A stretch of DNA of 47,500 bases from NCBI GenBank assembly GCA_905221605.1, contig CAJNDS010001691.1, positions 283,995 to 331,494 on the forward strand, written 5' to 3'. Positions 10,621 through 20,686 of the stretch are shown here, one piece after another. Made by a program: the position numbers and the translations under genes. Positions within the stretch are counted from its first letter, which is position 1; each line of letters starts with the position of its first letter. The notes below the pieces were generated by a model. It was not told the origin of the DNA and searched no databases. It saw only the letters and a list, made by a program, of their open reading frames with translations. Source of the stretch: Symbiodinium natans (lineage: Eukaryota > Sar > Dinophyceae > Suessiales > Symbiodiniaceae).

Positions 10621-10700
10621 AGGTTTAGGGTTTAGGGTTTAGGGTTTAGGGTTTAGGGTTTAGGGTTTAGGGTTTAGGGTTTAGGGTTTAGGGTTTAGGC
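10621..10700 (+). repeat. Telomeric array (TTTAGGG)n
   Basis: About 11 perfect units. GGGCTTATA lies just before the array and GGCTTATAAGGG just after, so the array may have split a single sequence. The following 10701-11284 is unique and has no recognised gene. Confidence 0.95.
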
Positions 10701-11284
10701 TTATAAGGGAACAAAAACCCTGTAAAGAAAGGGGGAAAACTCTGGGTCCTAGGGGATTGGACATCAAGGATCAAGGGCCAGTGACAATCATGCAAAGGTC
10801 CATGCACAACTTTGCCCTTCAACCAGCTGGCGAGGATGCTTCCCACAGTCACCAAAACCTGATGCTAAATGGAAACCTGTTCTTGCACACAAGGAGAACG
10901 CCAGATTTCTCCAACCCATGCATGTAAACTGGCCTGCTTATTTATTGCATTCACACGGGACTGATTCAGTGCCCGGTCAGATGTAGACATACATGGCCGC
11001 GATGGCTCGTTAAGGCAACCAACCTACACCTGCAATGGAAGCAGAAGCAGAACAAAGCTGAGTCTTGCACCAAGAGAGTTCTATGCTTCTATGGATCTCA
11101 TGTAGGAATTCCCTTGAGGTACCTCCACCTTTTCTGCAGTCCTAAGTCAAGACCCTAAACCCTCACCCTAAATTCGCTCTGCCAGAGGTTTCCTTGGTCC
11201 CTGTTGAGGGGCCCTGCGCATGGGCGTTGTTCTGAATTGGAAGCCCTCTGGGATGGAGGCCCTCTTATTCTCAGTGAATGAAGG

Positions 11285-11292
11285 ACTTAACG
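11285..11292. other. Left target-site duplication ACTTAACG
   Basis: ACTTAACG is repeated exactly at 12638-12645, directly outside the terminal inverted repeats of the element between them. Confidence 0.85.
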
Positions 11293-11335
11293 TTGTAAGA
11301 ATCTTGGCCCTGCAGGTCTTGGAAATCATCAAGAA

Positions 11336-11465
11336 ATTATTTTGTCATTTTTCAGTCATTTCGGAGTCATTCTGGAGTCATTCTGCTGCTGTCATTTTGT
11401 TGTCGTTTCTATGTCGTTTTCTGCATGAATCATTCTTGTGTTGTCATTTTCTTGTCATTGTGTTG
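11336..11465 (+). repeat. GTCATTTT-type repeat block 1
   Basis: Degenerate tandem words GTCATTTTK and GAGTCATTY in plus orientation, directly inside the left end of the element. Confidence 0.8.
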
Positions 11466-11495
11466 TCGGTGGCGGTGGCGGTGGCGGAGGCGGTG

Positions 11496-11531
<36 letters not shown>

Positions 11532-11769
11532 GGAGGAGGTATAAGTGCCAAAGATGGCCACTTATGTGGTATCCTGTGACATCAAGCGTGGCACGAGTCA
11601 CCACTTTCTGCGTCGTGATTTGCAGAAAATGAATAAAACGATAACTTGCAACAAAGGCGTAAGCCTTACGTAAGCAAGGAAGGAAGTCTGGGGGGATCTG
11701 GAGGATGGCAACGTGTGGGGAAGGGGGGGAAGGGGGGGTGGGCGGGGGGGGGGGCGGTGGAGGGCCATA

Positions 11770-11960
11770 TGACAAAAAATGACAGATCAGGACATGACAG
11801 AAAAATGACTCCAAAAAGACAGAAAAAGCAACTCCAAAATGACAGAAAAATGACTCCAAAATGACAGAAAAAGCAACTCCAAAATGAGAAAAATGACTCC
11901 AAAATGACAGAAAAATGACTCCAAAATGACTCCAACATGACTCCAACATGACTCCAAAAC
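11770..11960 (-). repeat. GTCATTTT-type repeat block 2, inverted
   Basis: Same repeat in opposite orientation: AAAATGACAGAAAAATGACTCC recurs with single-base changes. It faces block 3 across a spacer of about 67 bp, so the pair could fold into an arm of about 170 bp. Confidence 0.85.
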
Positions 11961-12027
11961 GACAACCGCTCGAGGCCTCCTTCAATTTCCACCCTCCTCA
12001 CCGTCCCCCAGGGGGAAGTCAATTTTT

Positions 12028-12195
12028 TTGTCATTTTGGAGTCATTTGTTTGTCATTTTTCTGTCATTTGTGGAGTCATTTTTCTGTCATTTTGGAGTCA
12101 TTCTGCTGTCATGTCCCGACCCCTCTGTCATTTTTTTGTCATTTGGCGACCCCTTTGCCATTTGGTCTGTCATTCTTCTGGCATTGTTCAATCAT
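12028..12195 (+). repeat. GTCATTTT-type repeat block 3
   Basis: GTCATTTTGGAGTCATTT and GTCATTTTTCTGTCATTT units, inverse complement of block 2. Confidence 0.85.
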
Positions 12196-12499
12196 TTGCT
12201 CCAGTTCTAATGTACGTCGTCCTCATCATCGTCGTCGTCGCGGCGCGCGTGCGAAGAGGGACAAGGGCTCAGCAGTGTCGGTTCTGGGGGCCCATGTGGG
12301 CCGTGTCTGAGGCCCTTGAAGGCCCCAGGAGGCCTGTCGTCAGCTAGTTTGGGCCCATGTTTTGTGGGTCCCTTAATTGGGCCGCATTTGGGACCACAAT
12401 CATGAGGGCTTTGGAAGGCCCATATGAACCCTTTCTGAGGGCTTTGCCTGGGCGCGCTTTTGTGGGGTCCTTTACAATAATAATACAATAATACTACTG

Positions 12500-12598
12500 A
12501 CACATGACAAACAAATGACACAAACATGACACAAAAATGGCATCAAAATGACAGCAGCAAGTGACAACAAAATGACAAATAAATGACAAAAATGATTC
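12500..12598 (-). repeat. GTCATTTT-type repeat block 4, inverted
   Basis: AAATGACA-type units directly inside the right end, the mirror of block 1. Overall order is plus, minus, plus, minus. Confidence 0.8.
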
Positions 12599-12637
12599 CT
12601 GGATATGTCCCAAGGTCTGCAGGAGAGATTCTTACAA

Positions 12638-12645
12638 ACTTAACG
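12638..12645. other. Right target-site duplication ACTTAACG
   Basis: Exact copy of the 8 bp at 11285-11292. Confidence 0.85.
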
Positions 12646-13512
12646 TAATCTTGCACATTACCCCTGAACCTAGACAGCTCGACCTCCTATGGTCCGAACA
12701 CCGCAGCTCTGTCGGGAAAAGTTGGACTTTAGACAGGCTTAGGTGGACTCTGTGCTGTCTCTGCTTGCAAATCTGACTAGGGAGTTTGGGTCCGAGCTTG
12801 TCGGTTGGAAGCTTTCAGTGAAATTCGGGGCTGCAGGTGTTACGCTCCCTAAACCCCCGACCAGTCTCACATGCCTGGTCAAAGGCAGCGCAGTGGGCGG
12901 AGGCGGCGGAGGCGGTAGAGGCAGCGGGGCTCCTGGAACCCTGACACCTATCCTTCAAGAACCCTCCCAGCCTTCAAACCCTCAAAGCCCTGGGTCATTC
13001 CGGGCGTTTCGGGGGCAGGCATCGGACTTAGGTGAAGAGAGAATTTGGGACCGTCAAAGATGTTCACCAGTTGAAAAAACAGTCCGGGGCCCTAACCCTG
13101 AACCCTAAGCCCTAAACCCTAAACCAAAAGCCTATGCTACTTGTTCTTTGAAGGGCCCGAAGAACCGCTGAATGTTGAAGACCCAAAGACACCGATGCCA
13201 TTCCGAGTGTACCAAAAGCATCCCGGGAGCCTTGTGTGAATACTGAGGAGCTTTACGATTTTCTTAAACAGCATTCGGATCTGGGCGCTACACCTTCAAT
13301 CTCAAGACCAAGGCCCCTAAGGGGCCTTTTGAAAGATAGCAGCTGATTTATGATGCTTACGCAGTTCAACTGGGAGCTTCTGCTTCGAAAGCCTTTAGGG
13401 CGGCTGGTGGGTGCCAGGCTTTTGGGCCCTTGAATCCTCCTCCTTCAGGCTGGGCCGCGCCACCAGACGGCGCCGGCGCCGGCGCCACCGCCTTTCACCG
13501 AAAGTCGAAGCT
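12646..13512. other. Unique sequence with short telomere-like piece
   Basis: One plus-strand frame (12743-13108) crosses a GGAGGCGGCGGAGGCGG tract and runs into degenerate CCCTAAA units at 13083-13126. No domain is recognisable. A CGGCGCCGGCGCCGG run sits near 13469-13485. Confidence 0.5.
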
Positions 13513-13588
13513 TGAGGGTTTGGGGTTTGGGGTTTAGGGTTTAGGGTTCAGGGTTTAGGGTTTAGGGTTCAGGGTTTAGGGTGTAGGG
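13513..13588 (+). repeat. Degenerate telomeric array
   Basis: TTTAGGG, TTTGGGG and TTCAGGG units mixed singly. The next 13589-13926 stretch is open in several frames on both strands but I recognise no protein; a run of about 17 G follows at 13934-13950. Confidence 0.9.
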
Positions 13589-13956
13589 TGGTTTGCCCCA
13601 AGCACTCCTCAGCCCTGACAAGACCGAACATCCCGAGCTCCAGGAAACTTGGGGTGCGATCGAAGGTCAGCAGACGAAGCTACTTGGGGTGATGGCTGCA
13701 ACTTGCACCCTACACTTCTTAAACGCTCTTTCTGCACAGTTGCCTTCAACAGTTGGGGGAAGGCTGCCGGGGACTCTGACCCCAGGGCAGCTCCTTTTGC
13801 CGCAGGTCCTCTTTCCTGTTCAATGTTCCGCATGGCCACAGGGACACCCCAAACTCGAAGTCACGGCATCTTGCAACTACTGGAACCGGCGAGCCCTCAA
13901 AGTCCAGAAGCCTAGGCCGCAACCCTCGACTGGTGGGGGGGGGGGGGGGGTTTAGG

Positions 13957-14057
13957 TTGGGATGTTCCCCCTTATACATCAGTCCTTCAATAGGGATGAT
14001 AAGATAGGGGCTAATATGATCCCTATTAAGAACTGTTAGGTATAGGGGGGGAAAGAT
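13957..14057. mobile_element. FB-A fold-back element, copy 2 (worn right end)
   Basis: Left arm TTGGGATGTTCCCCCTTATA is typical. The right arm has decayed to TATAGGGGGGGAAAGAT. It lies directly after a TTTAGG remnant. Confidence 0.75.
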
Positions 14058-14199
14058 TTAGGGTTTAAGGCTTATAGTGCTTCGGGTAGCTGACCACTGA
14101 TGCTTTCAGAGCAGCCCTGTCCCCTGCGCCTGCGTGGTTTCATCCAAGCTCTCCTTGCCGAGGATCTATCGGCAACTTAAAAAGGCCAAACCCTGTCAA

Positions 14200-14303
14200 C
14201 TTAGTTGTCCAGAATCCTTGGGGAACTTAAGGTTAACCTTTGGGCTTATAAAGGGAACATAATACCCCAAAAAGCTGAAAGGTTACCCACTCTGCTGCTA
14301 AGG
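14200..14303. mobile_element. FB-E fold-back element, copy 1
   Basis: Holds AAGGTTAACCTTTGGG on the left and AATACCCCAAAAAGCTGAAAGG then TTACCCACTCTGC on the right. Both halves match the copy at 32159-32245 in order and spacing. Outer boundaries are uncertain. Confidence 0.6.
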
Positions 14304-14472
14304 TCAACCCCTGAGCTCACGGGAACCGAATTCCCTTGATGCCCCTCCCTGCAGGTCTTTCCACTGAAAGATGAGCCCCGAGCAAACAACCCCCCCTGGT
14401 CTGTTGTCAATTCATTCCTTGCGTTGCTCCAAGGCTTGGGAGCTAGGGCAGTGCAGGGGAGCTCAAGGGCAG

Positions 14473-14548
14473 CCCTAAACCCTAAACCCTAAACCCTAAA
14501 CCCTAAACCCTCAACCCTAAACCCTAAACCCTAAACCCTAAACCCTAA
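14473..14548 (-). repeat. Telomeric array (CCCTAAA)n
   Basis: About 11 units with one CCCTCAA unit in the middle. Confidence 0.95.
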
Positions 14549-14677
14549 AGTGTAGGGGGAAGCTCCTCCATGCTGGACTCGCCTTCCTCTGGTATGAGAT
14601 GTAGGGCTGGGATGGCCTCGGAGGGAACCACGTCTGAGGTCAAAAGGCTTTGAGGAACTTGAGCGATAGGCTCGGGT

Positions 14678-14994
14678 TGAAGGTTTAAGGTTTAGGGTTT
14701 AGGGTTTGGGGTTTAGGGTTAGGGTTTTGGGGTTTGGGGTTTAGGGACTAGGGTTTAGGTTCTAGGGTTTATGGTTACTGCCGCGAGGCAAGGGGCCTCA
14801 AGTCTTGCATCGGCGGCTGCATGCAACGTCGACTCATCGCGTTTCAACTTGCGCTGTTGGCGCTTCGAATGGAATTCCAGACACAGCCACAACCCTAAAC
14901 CGCCATGAGGGTTTAGGGTTTAGGGTTTAGGGTTTAGGGTTTAGGGTTTAGGGTTTAGGGTTTAGGGTTTAGGGTTTAGGGTTTAGGGTTTAGG
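14678..14994 (+). repeat. Two TTTAGGG arrays
   Basis: A degenerate array at 14678-14774 (TTTGGGG and TTAGGG variants) and a perfect array of about 12 units at 14908-14994. The second ends exactly where the AT-rich block begins. Confidence 0.9.
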
Positions 14995-15589
14995 CGTAGA
15001 GAATTCACGCGTGTTGTACGCGCAATAAACCCCCTAAGAATAATAGAAAACGAGAGAACAACACTATTAATATTATGGCAAACTTCGTGCGTGTAATATT
15101 ATGAATAGGGTGTGAACGGAACGAGAGAACAAGTGAACACATTAAAATATAAGGAGTGCGTGAAACAAGCGATCGCATGAATTTAATGTGGGCGTTTTGC
15201 ACGGGCTAGTAAATTTAATAATAACATCGCGCGTTCTTTCACGCCTTGCATTTTATTTGTTAAGTTAGCCCGTTAATAATATTATATTGTATGTGCTGCA
15301 AAAGACCCACTCAAACTACTGTATTTCGCTGGGTCTTTTAGCGAGCACCAGGACACAGCTTATGATTGAGGATTTTTCCAGTAGAAATCTCTTGTTTACT
15401 TCGTTCAGTCGCTAATTTAATTACTTCAGGCACTACGTTCTTTGCATTCACTTCGTTTGTAATTAAAACGCTCTATCACTTCGTAGTATTATTAACTGTG
15501 TGAATGAAATGAACACGCCCATTAAAAGTGCAAAAAGTAAGTTAACGCACGTTTTTGCGCTTATAATTTGGGCTTTTGTTCATTCACCC
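14995..15589. other. AT-rich, hairpin-rich block, organelle-like
   Basis: A sharp change in composition, bounded on both sides by perfect TTTAGGG arrays. It contains AAAAGACCCA/TGGGTCTTTT as a 10-bp perfect stem at 15300-15341 resembling a bacterial or plastid terminator. An outer stem near 15497-15589 pairs GTGAATGAA-like with TTCATTCAC-like ends. A third stem at about 15203-15275 is closed by ACGGGCTA/TAGCCCGT. ACTTCGT recurs four times (about 15082, 15398, 15451, 15479). No gene was identified. It may be a nuclear copy of plastid or mitochondrial intergenic DNA. Confidence 0.55.
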
Positions 15590-15705
15590 GGTTTAGGGTT
15601 TAGGGTTTAGGGTTTAGGGTTTAGGGTTTAGGGTTTAGGGTTTAGGGTTTAGGGTTTAGGGTTTAGGGTTTAGGGTTTAGGGTTTAGGGTTTAGGGTTTA
15701 GGGTT
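15590..15705 (+). repeat. Telomeric array (TTTAGGG)n
   Basis: Sixteen perfect units forming the right border of the AT-rich block. A decayed array continues at 15847-15905. Confidence 0.95.
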
Positions 15706-16056
15706 GCCACACAAAATGCCAGGCGCATGGCCCCGGCGCTTTGACTCCGAAGGCGTGCCGAAGGCAGTCCTTAAGCAAACGAGCACGGAAGGCACCTAAA
15801 CTTTAAACCCTGGCACCATCCACCAAGAGAACTGAGTTGTGCCTAGAGGGTTTAAGGGTTTTGGGTTGAAGGGTTTCGGGTTTTAGGGTTTAGGGTCTAG
15901 GGGTTTCGGGTAATATTAAGGTTTGGAGTTTCGGGGTTCTGTGGCTTCGTATTTCCTGGCCACTACTGCCTGGCATCATGGACCCGTGCGAGGCCCCGAA
16001 CCCCTGAACCCGAAACCCTAAGCCCATCCGCCATGGACTGGTAGCGGGTACATGGT

Positions 16057-16182
16057 GTTTAGGGTTTAGGGTTTAGGGTTTAGGGTTTAGGGTTTAGGGT
16101 TTAGGGTTTAGGGTTTAGGGTTTAGGGTTTAGGGTTTAGGGTCCAGGGTTTAGGGTTTAGGGTTTAGCGTTTAGGGTTTAGA
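16057..16182 (+). repeat. Telomeric array (TTTAGGG)n
   Basis: About 17 units with isolated TCCAGGG and TTTAGCG variants. Confidence 0.95.
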
Positions 16183-16974
16183 GTAGCAGTGTAAGCACAC
16201 CTCCACACTCTATGGGTTCAGGGGTTCAGGGCGAGATGGTAGTCAAGGCAGGGCTCGCGCTCGAACACCAGCTCCTCACCCCAAACTGGTGTAGGTTTGG
16301 GGGCCCTACTTAGGGCTTTAGAAGGATCCTATACGGGATTGAAGGTAGTAAAAAGGCAAAACTAGGTTCAAACCTACCCCTGCAAACTGGGGATTGCGCC
16401 CAGAGTCGCCAAACCCTGTGCCTGTGGGGCCTTGGCTGAGGGGCCGAGCGTCCCTCATGGCGCGGTGGAGCACTAAAAGGGGTTTGGGGGTGGGGGGGGG
16501 GGGGAATTACTTGGAGGGCATTTTCAGACTTTTGACCAAAAAAGTCATGACGAGGTCCTACCCCGCCCTTTCGAGGAACTGGTAGCTGAAAACATAAGGT
16601 TTGGATTTGATATGGGCCTTGGGCGTTGCGGGGTTTTGGAGATTGGCTTCGACGCTTGGAGAGAACAGAACGGTCAGGTTGCTTTGGGAATCTTAGCGGC
16701 TCAAACTCAAAACCATAAACCCGCCGCAACATGATGCGGACAGACTTTTGTCTCCTGCCGCGCTGGCTCCTCCTGATGATGGACGGCTGGCATGTCGCCA
16801 CCTGCAAGATGGGAGTTACGGTTTAGGGTTGAGGGTTTAGGGTTTAGGGCTTAGGGTTTAGGGTTTAGGGTTTGGGGGGTTTAGCCCCAAGATGCAGGGG
16901 TTACGGTTTCAGGACTTCTTCACGTTCAAAGGTATGCACGTCGAAGCTGTGGAAGGATCCAGAGAATGCAAACC
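16183..16974. other. Unique sequence, no supported gene
   Basis: A minus-strand frame of 165 codons (16310-16807) spans a G14 run (C14 on its own strand) and has no recognisable domain. Degenerate TTTAGGG units lie at 16819-16875. Confidence 0.45.
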
Positions 16975-17091
16975 TACTTGGAGGTGCACGGTACTTCTTA
17001 ACCAGTCATAACTGCCCTTATAACCCTCTTCTGAGCCCCCTAAGTGCCGTACAGCAGCTCTTGGGCTACTAAGGACCATGAACCTCCAAGT
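16975..17091. mobile_element. FB-D fold-back element, copy 1
   Basis: Left end TACTTGGAGGTGCACGGTAC and right end CCATGAACCTCCAAGT are inverse complements with a few changes. The interior has CTGCCCTTATAACCC, shared with copy 2. No exact target duplication. Confidence 0.7.
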
Positions 17092-17464
17092 CGTCAAACC
17101 GGAATGCTTGCCCTCGCCCGCCCGATCTCCGGTGCTGCACTCGGGCTACGAGGGCGCCGCGCCCGCGGTCTCCGCCTTTCAGTACCCGGGGGAAGATGAT
17201 AGCTAGACCAGTAGCCGAGGTATAAATGATGGGTACCCTTTTTGGTTAAAAAGGGGCTGATAAGGACACCGAAACGCGAAATAAACGAGAAAAGAGGCCT
17301 GCTCTGAATCCTAGGGTTCAACCGTAAGACCTTAGGGGGTGTAGGGTTGTTCTTGGGATGTTATAGGGTTGGCTACACGGGTTGCTGATACAGACCCCGC
17401 AAAGCTCAGGAGTTGATCGCTAGGATTTGCAGCTTTTTCAGTCGTTCAGGATGCTGGGCTTCCA

Positions 17465-17530
17465 CCTAAACCCTAAACCCTAAACCCTAAACCCTAAACC
17501 CTAAACCCTAAACCCTAAACCCTAAACCCA
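17465..17530 (-). repeat. Telomeric array (CCCTAAA)n
   Basis: Nine perfect units. 17092-17464 before it shows no gene. Confidence 0.95.
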
Positions 17531-17618
17531 AGGGGAGGCGCAGAATCCAGAATTGACCTTAACCTCGGGACCTCTAAGCTGAAGCGAAGACTGGCTGGTT
17601 CTTTGCAGGGAATGAGGG

Positions 17619-17670
17619 AATGAGGGGGCCCTATACATACCCTTTAAGGGATCATATAGGGCCCTCATTA
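17619..17670. repeat. Short hairpin TGAGGGGGCCCTATA
   Basis: TGAGGGGGCCCTATA and TATAGGGCCCTCATT form a near-perfect stem around a CATACCCTTTAAGGGATCA centre that is itself partly palindromic. Followed by three to four CCCTAAA units. Confidence 0.7.
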
Positions 17671-17818
17671 AACCCTAAACCCTAAACCCCTACTAAGAAC
17701 CAAGGGGAAGAAGTCTGCCTTCGAGCGCTTCGGCCGGCGCGCGCGATGACTTGTAGCCTGGCGCCAAGAGGCTCAGGGGGCTCTCAGGATGCGCGGGTCG
17801 AACATGTAGAGCTAAAGG

Positions 17819-17894
17819 GAACCCTAAACCCTAAACCCTAAACCCTAAACCCTAAACCCTAAACCCTAAACCCTAAACCCTAAACCCTAAACCC
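17819..17894 (-). repeat. Telomeric array (CCCTAAA)n
   Basis: Ten to eleven perfect units. Shorter arrays follow at 18044-18076 and, in TTTAGGG orientation and degenerate, at 18190-18290. The frames at 17880-18176 and 18312-18638 on the minus strand have no recognisable domains. Confidence 0.95.
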
Positions 17895-18672
17895 CAGAAT
17901 AGAACGATTTCCAGAAGGCATGCGGGGCCATGCAGGAGTTCGAGGCACTCGGGCCCAGGATCTGAAGCTCCTAAGTGGCTGAGGTTCATGGCCTGAAACC
18001 GCTAGGCAAGTAGGTGAGATCCCGGTAGGCGATGTGAAAGCTCCCCTAAACCCTAAACCCGAAACCCTAAACCCTCTTTTGGTTCTTGGCTCAAGGTGGA
18101 GGCTTTCGGGCTTCACAAGTTTCAGGGCCACGGCCGCCCGCGCCTGAGGCGTGGCTCGACCTGGGGTCGCGGCCAACGCCTTCTTCCAGGTTTCAGGGTT
18201 TAGGGTTTGGGTTTAGGGCTTAGGGCTTAGGGCTGAGGGTTAGGGGGTTTAAAGTTTCGGGTTTAAGGGTTAAGGGTTATAGGGTTTATAGGGTTGTAGG
18301 CCCACGGGGTCCTAAACCCCAAAACCCTGAGAGGTAAAGATTTCAGGATCAAAGGTGCATCTAAAAAAAAGGGTGTTGGGAAGGGCTTCTGGATGCTGGG
18401 ATGCGTCGTCTGAGTAAGCGCCGGGGGCTCTGGACGGCAAGATCATGTTTGTGAAAGCCCAAGGCCCCGAAGCCGCGCATGCAGAGCTGTAGACCCCTGA
18501 GACAAGATCCCTAAATTGATTTGTTTGGCTCGGGGTTGCTAAGTCTTGAGGCATGCGATTTTTGGAACTTGATGCCAAGGGGTTGGCGCTTCCAACTACT
18601 CTGACCCCTCCCCGAAATCTCGACACCCCCTGAACCATCAGTCAACAAAGGTAGCCTGTGAGCCCCAAACCC

Positions 18673-18816
18673 TACTTGGAGGTTCATAGTATTTATTAAC
18701 CCAATTCTAACCCTGCTTATAACCCAATTCTAACCTTATTAGGGCACTTAAGGAGCTCATAAGTGGGTTAAGAGTACAGTTACAACTGGTTACTATGTAC
18801 CATAAACCTCCAAGTA
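18673..18816. mobile_element. FB-D fold-back element, copy 2
   Basis: Left end TACTTGGAGGTTCATAGTA and right end TACCATAAACCTCCAAGTA pair closely. ACCC is present directly outside both ends, but the flanks are telomere-like, so the duplication is weak evidence. The interior has ACCCAATTCTAACC twice. Confidence 0.8.
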
Positions 18817-18866
18817 ACCCTAAACCCTAAACCCTAAACCCTAGCCCTAAACCCCAAACCCCAAAC

Positions 18867-18895
18867 CCTTAATAAGCACCATGAACCTCCAAGTA
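18867..18895 (-). mobile_element. FB-D solo arm joined to telomeric repeat
   Basis: CTTAATAAGCACCATGAACC followed by TCCAAGTA is one FB-D arm. It is joined without spacer to CCCTAAA-type units (18817-18868). The same junction occurs in inverse orientation at 40980-41008. Confidence 0.7.
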
Positions 18896-19209
18896 CAACC
18901 TTCACCTGGCCTCCAGCTCAGAGTCGATCTTGCCCTTGCTGCGACGCACCAGCGCCAGAAGCTCAGGGGCCACTGGAGCCGTGGCCTCTGCAGGGATTCG
19001 GAAGTTTAGGGTTTAGGGTTTAAACCCTAGCCCTAAACCCTAAACCCTAAACCCCAAACCCCAAACCCTAAACCCCAAGCCCTAAGCCCTAAACCCTAGT
19101 TGGGAAGCTTGAGGTTTCGGGGGTGGCTCTTGAAGCGTCTTGCAAGGTTCAAGGGACTACAGGAGGGACCCTCACAAGGGACCGTAGGAGTTCTTTAAGA
19201 CCTTGCTGC
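18896..19209. other. Intergenic, telomeric arrays facing outward
   Basis: TTTAGGG units at about 19002-19020 change directly into TTTAAACCCTAG and then CCCTAAA units to 19100, a head-to-head join of both orientations. No gene. Confidence 0.7.
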
Positions 19210-19310
19210 TCGGATGTTCCCCCCTTATACTTGCAGTCCTTAGTAGGGATTATAATCGGGGGTATTATAATCTCTATGGAGGACTGTTGGTATAAGGGGG
19301 AACATCTCAA
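19210..19310. mobile_element. FB-A fold-back element, copy 3
   Basis: TCGGATGTTCCCCCCTTATA on the left pairs with TATAAGGGGGAACATCTCA on the right. The interior has GTCCTTAGTAGGGATTATAA and its partner CTATGGAGGACTGTT. Confidence 0.85.
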
Positions 19311-20242
19311 CCTTTTTGTCTCGAAACGTATAAACCCCCTAAACTTGCCCCGCCCCTAAAGTGTTGACGTTGTTTGCTTTTAAATGTAAATCCTCGGAGG
19401 GGGGGGGGGGGGGGGGGCTCAGAATGAAACACCTTTTTCGGGCCAGGGGCATGCCGACCAAAAGTTTCCTTCATGAACGATGTCCATTGTGTCGGAGTGT
19501 TGGGCCCTCATTGTGATCTGCAGCCTTGTTGGGGCGAATTCATACGAGCCAACCGGCGCAGCCCTGGCCACATCGTTAGCACATCTTGAATCCTGAAACG
19601 CAAAGTTGAATCCCAAAAGCCTAAAACTCACCTGGCCTCTTTGCCCAGGAACGCGTGGAAGCTTCCACCAGGCTCCTGCAGCAAAGAGCGGAAGAGCCCT
19701 CTCGAAGGGCTCTCTCGAAGAGCCCTATAGAAGAGCCCTAAACGGTTTAGGGTTTAGGTTTTAGGGTTTAGGGTTTAGAGTTTAGGGTTTAGGGACCATG
19801 ACGATTGGATTCAATACTGAGGCTCAGGCGTAAGGAATTGAGGAAATGAGGGATTCGAGTGCAGGTTTCAGCTAGCGGCAATCCTTACAACGCAAGATTG
19901 TGGTGGTTTGGGCTTCGGCGCATCATCTGGATTAGGCCGAGGAATGAAGCAAAACTTGAAAGCCCCTCTCATAGCACAGCGAAAAATCAGTGCAATCTTG
20001 TACAATGTTGTGCGTGGCCCTGCTTAACCATTCCGGTTGGGAGTATTTTTCGTTGAGGTTTGGGAAGCCAGGGGTGGGTGTTCCATGCATCTCATCCATC
20101 TCATTCTGCAAGCTGGGCTTGCAGCCGATTCCTTCCTCTCGCCCCCCCCCTGCGCGCTGCGGACTTGCATGCGATTTCCCGGAAAGCTCGTCGATGTATC
20201 GGGCCCTCAACGCCGCGGAGCTCAGAAGGGTCTGAACAGAAC
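19311..20242. other. Intergenic; G18 run, AGAGCCCT repeats
   Basis: A run of about 18 G lies at 19400-19417. At 19690-19740 the words AGAGCCCT and AGGGCTCT alternate (four copies). Degenerate TTTAGGG units at 19744-19794. Overlapping frames near 19990-20260 on the plus strand carry no known domain. Confidence 0.55.
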
Positions 20243-20335
20243 CGGTTTAGGGTTTAGGGTTTAGGGTTAAGGGTTAAGGGTTAAGGGTTAAGGGTTTAGG
20301 GTTTAGGGTTTAGGGTTTAGGGTTTAGGGTTTAGG
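20243..20335 (+). repeat. Telomeric array with TTAAGGG block
   Basis: TTTAGGG units enclose four uniform TTAAGGG units (about 20265-20293). Confidence 0.95.
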
Positions 20336-20583
20336 GCTAGCAGGGGTGGGACTGCTGAACGGCCGGCTCGCGAGCATGACTTAGGACGAGTTGAATAGAA
20401 TTCTCGACAGGCTGGCAGCCTCTGGCACAAGGTCTGAAACAGCTGAGCAACCCGAAGGAGGAGAAACTACACGCTGAGCTCTAGTTTCGAGTTTGGAGCT
20501 GAAGGCAGCTTGTACTTATGTCTAAGTTTACATCTTTGTAGTCACCAAATTTCCGGCATTCCTTGCAACTAGCATAAACATAT

Positions 20584-20686
20584 GGGGGTTTCCGATATGA
20601 GTTGCACCTTCTGGGGGTCCTTGATTTTTAAGGGGATCCTACTATTTGGGAGGGGCAATTTTCGGGGTCCCCTATTGTCATAACCC
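20584..20686. mobile_element. FB-C fold-back element, copy 3
   Basis: Left end GGGGGTTTCCGATATGAG and right end CCCCTATTGTCATAACCC. The interior words GGGGGTCCTTGATTTTTAAG and GGATCCTACTATTTGGGA match copies 1 and 5. On the minus strand the element begins GGGTTATGAC, and the GT there is a possible splice donor for the exon-like segment on its right. Confidence 0.75.

Larger units (their letters stand above)
11293..12637. mobile_element. 1,345-bp non-autonomous DNA transposon-like element
   Basis: The element begins TTGTAAGAATCT and ends AGATTCTTACAA, a perfect 12-bp terminal inverted repeat. Similarity continues inward for about 45 bp through CCTGCAG and CTTGG on both sides. An exact 8-bp duplication flanks it. 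Inside are four blocks of GTCATTTT-type repeats alternating in orientation, two simple-repeat tracts (GGTGGC/GTAGTA at 11465-11535; GTCGTC near 12216-12240), a G-rich stretch (11720-11765) and about 280 bp of non-repeat sequence (12200-12480). No transposase is visible; frames across it (such as FWSHFGVIFLSF) read the repeats. An 8-bp duplication is typical of hAT and a few other superfamilies, but the superfamily is not resolved. Confidence 0.85.

Noticed and set aside
11455-11985. 176-codon frame on the minus strand with FWSHFGVIFLSF repeats
   Set aside because: It reads the GTCATTTT-type repeats of the 1,345-bp element and ends in poly-Pro from simple repeats; not a protein gene.
16310-16807. 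165-codon minus-strand frame
   Set aside because: It passes through a homopolymer giving PPPPHPQ-like sequence and shows no family signature.
18083-18094. TTGGCTCAAG followed by GT, matching the last 10 nt of the dinoflagellate spliced leader
   Set aside because: Only 10 nt match, the upstream CCGTAGCCA part is absent, and similar TGGCTCAAG words occur elsewhere (46131). Not enough for a spliced-leader gene or relic.
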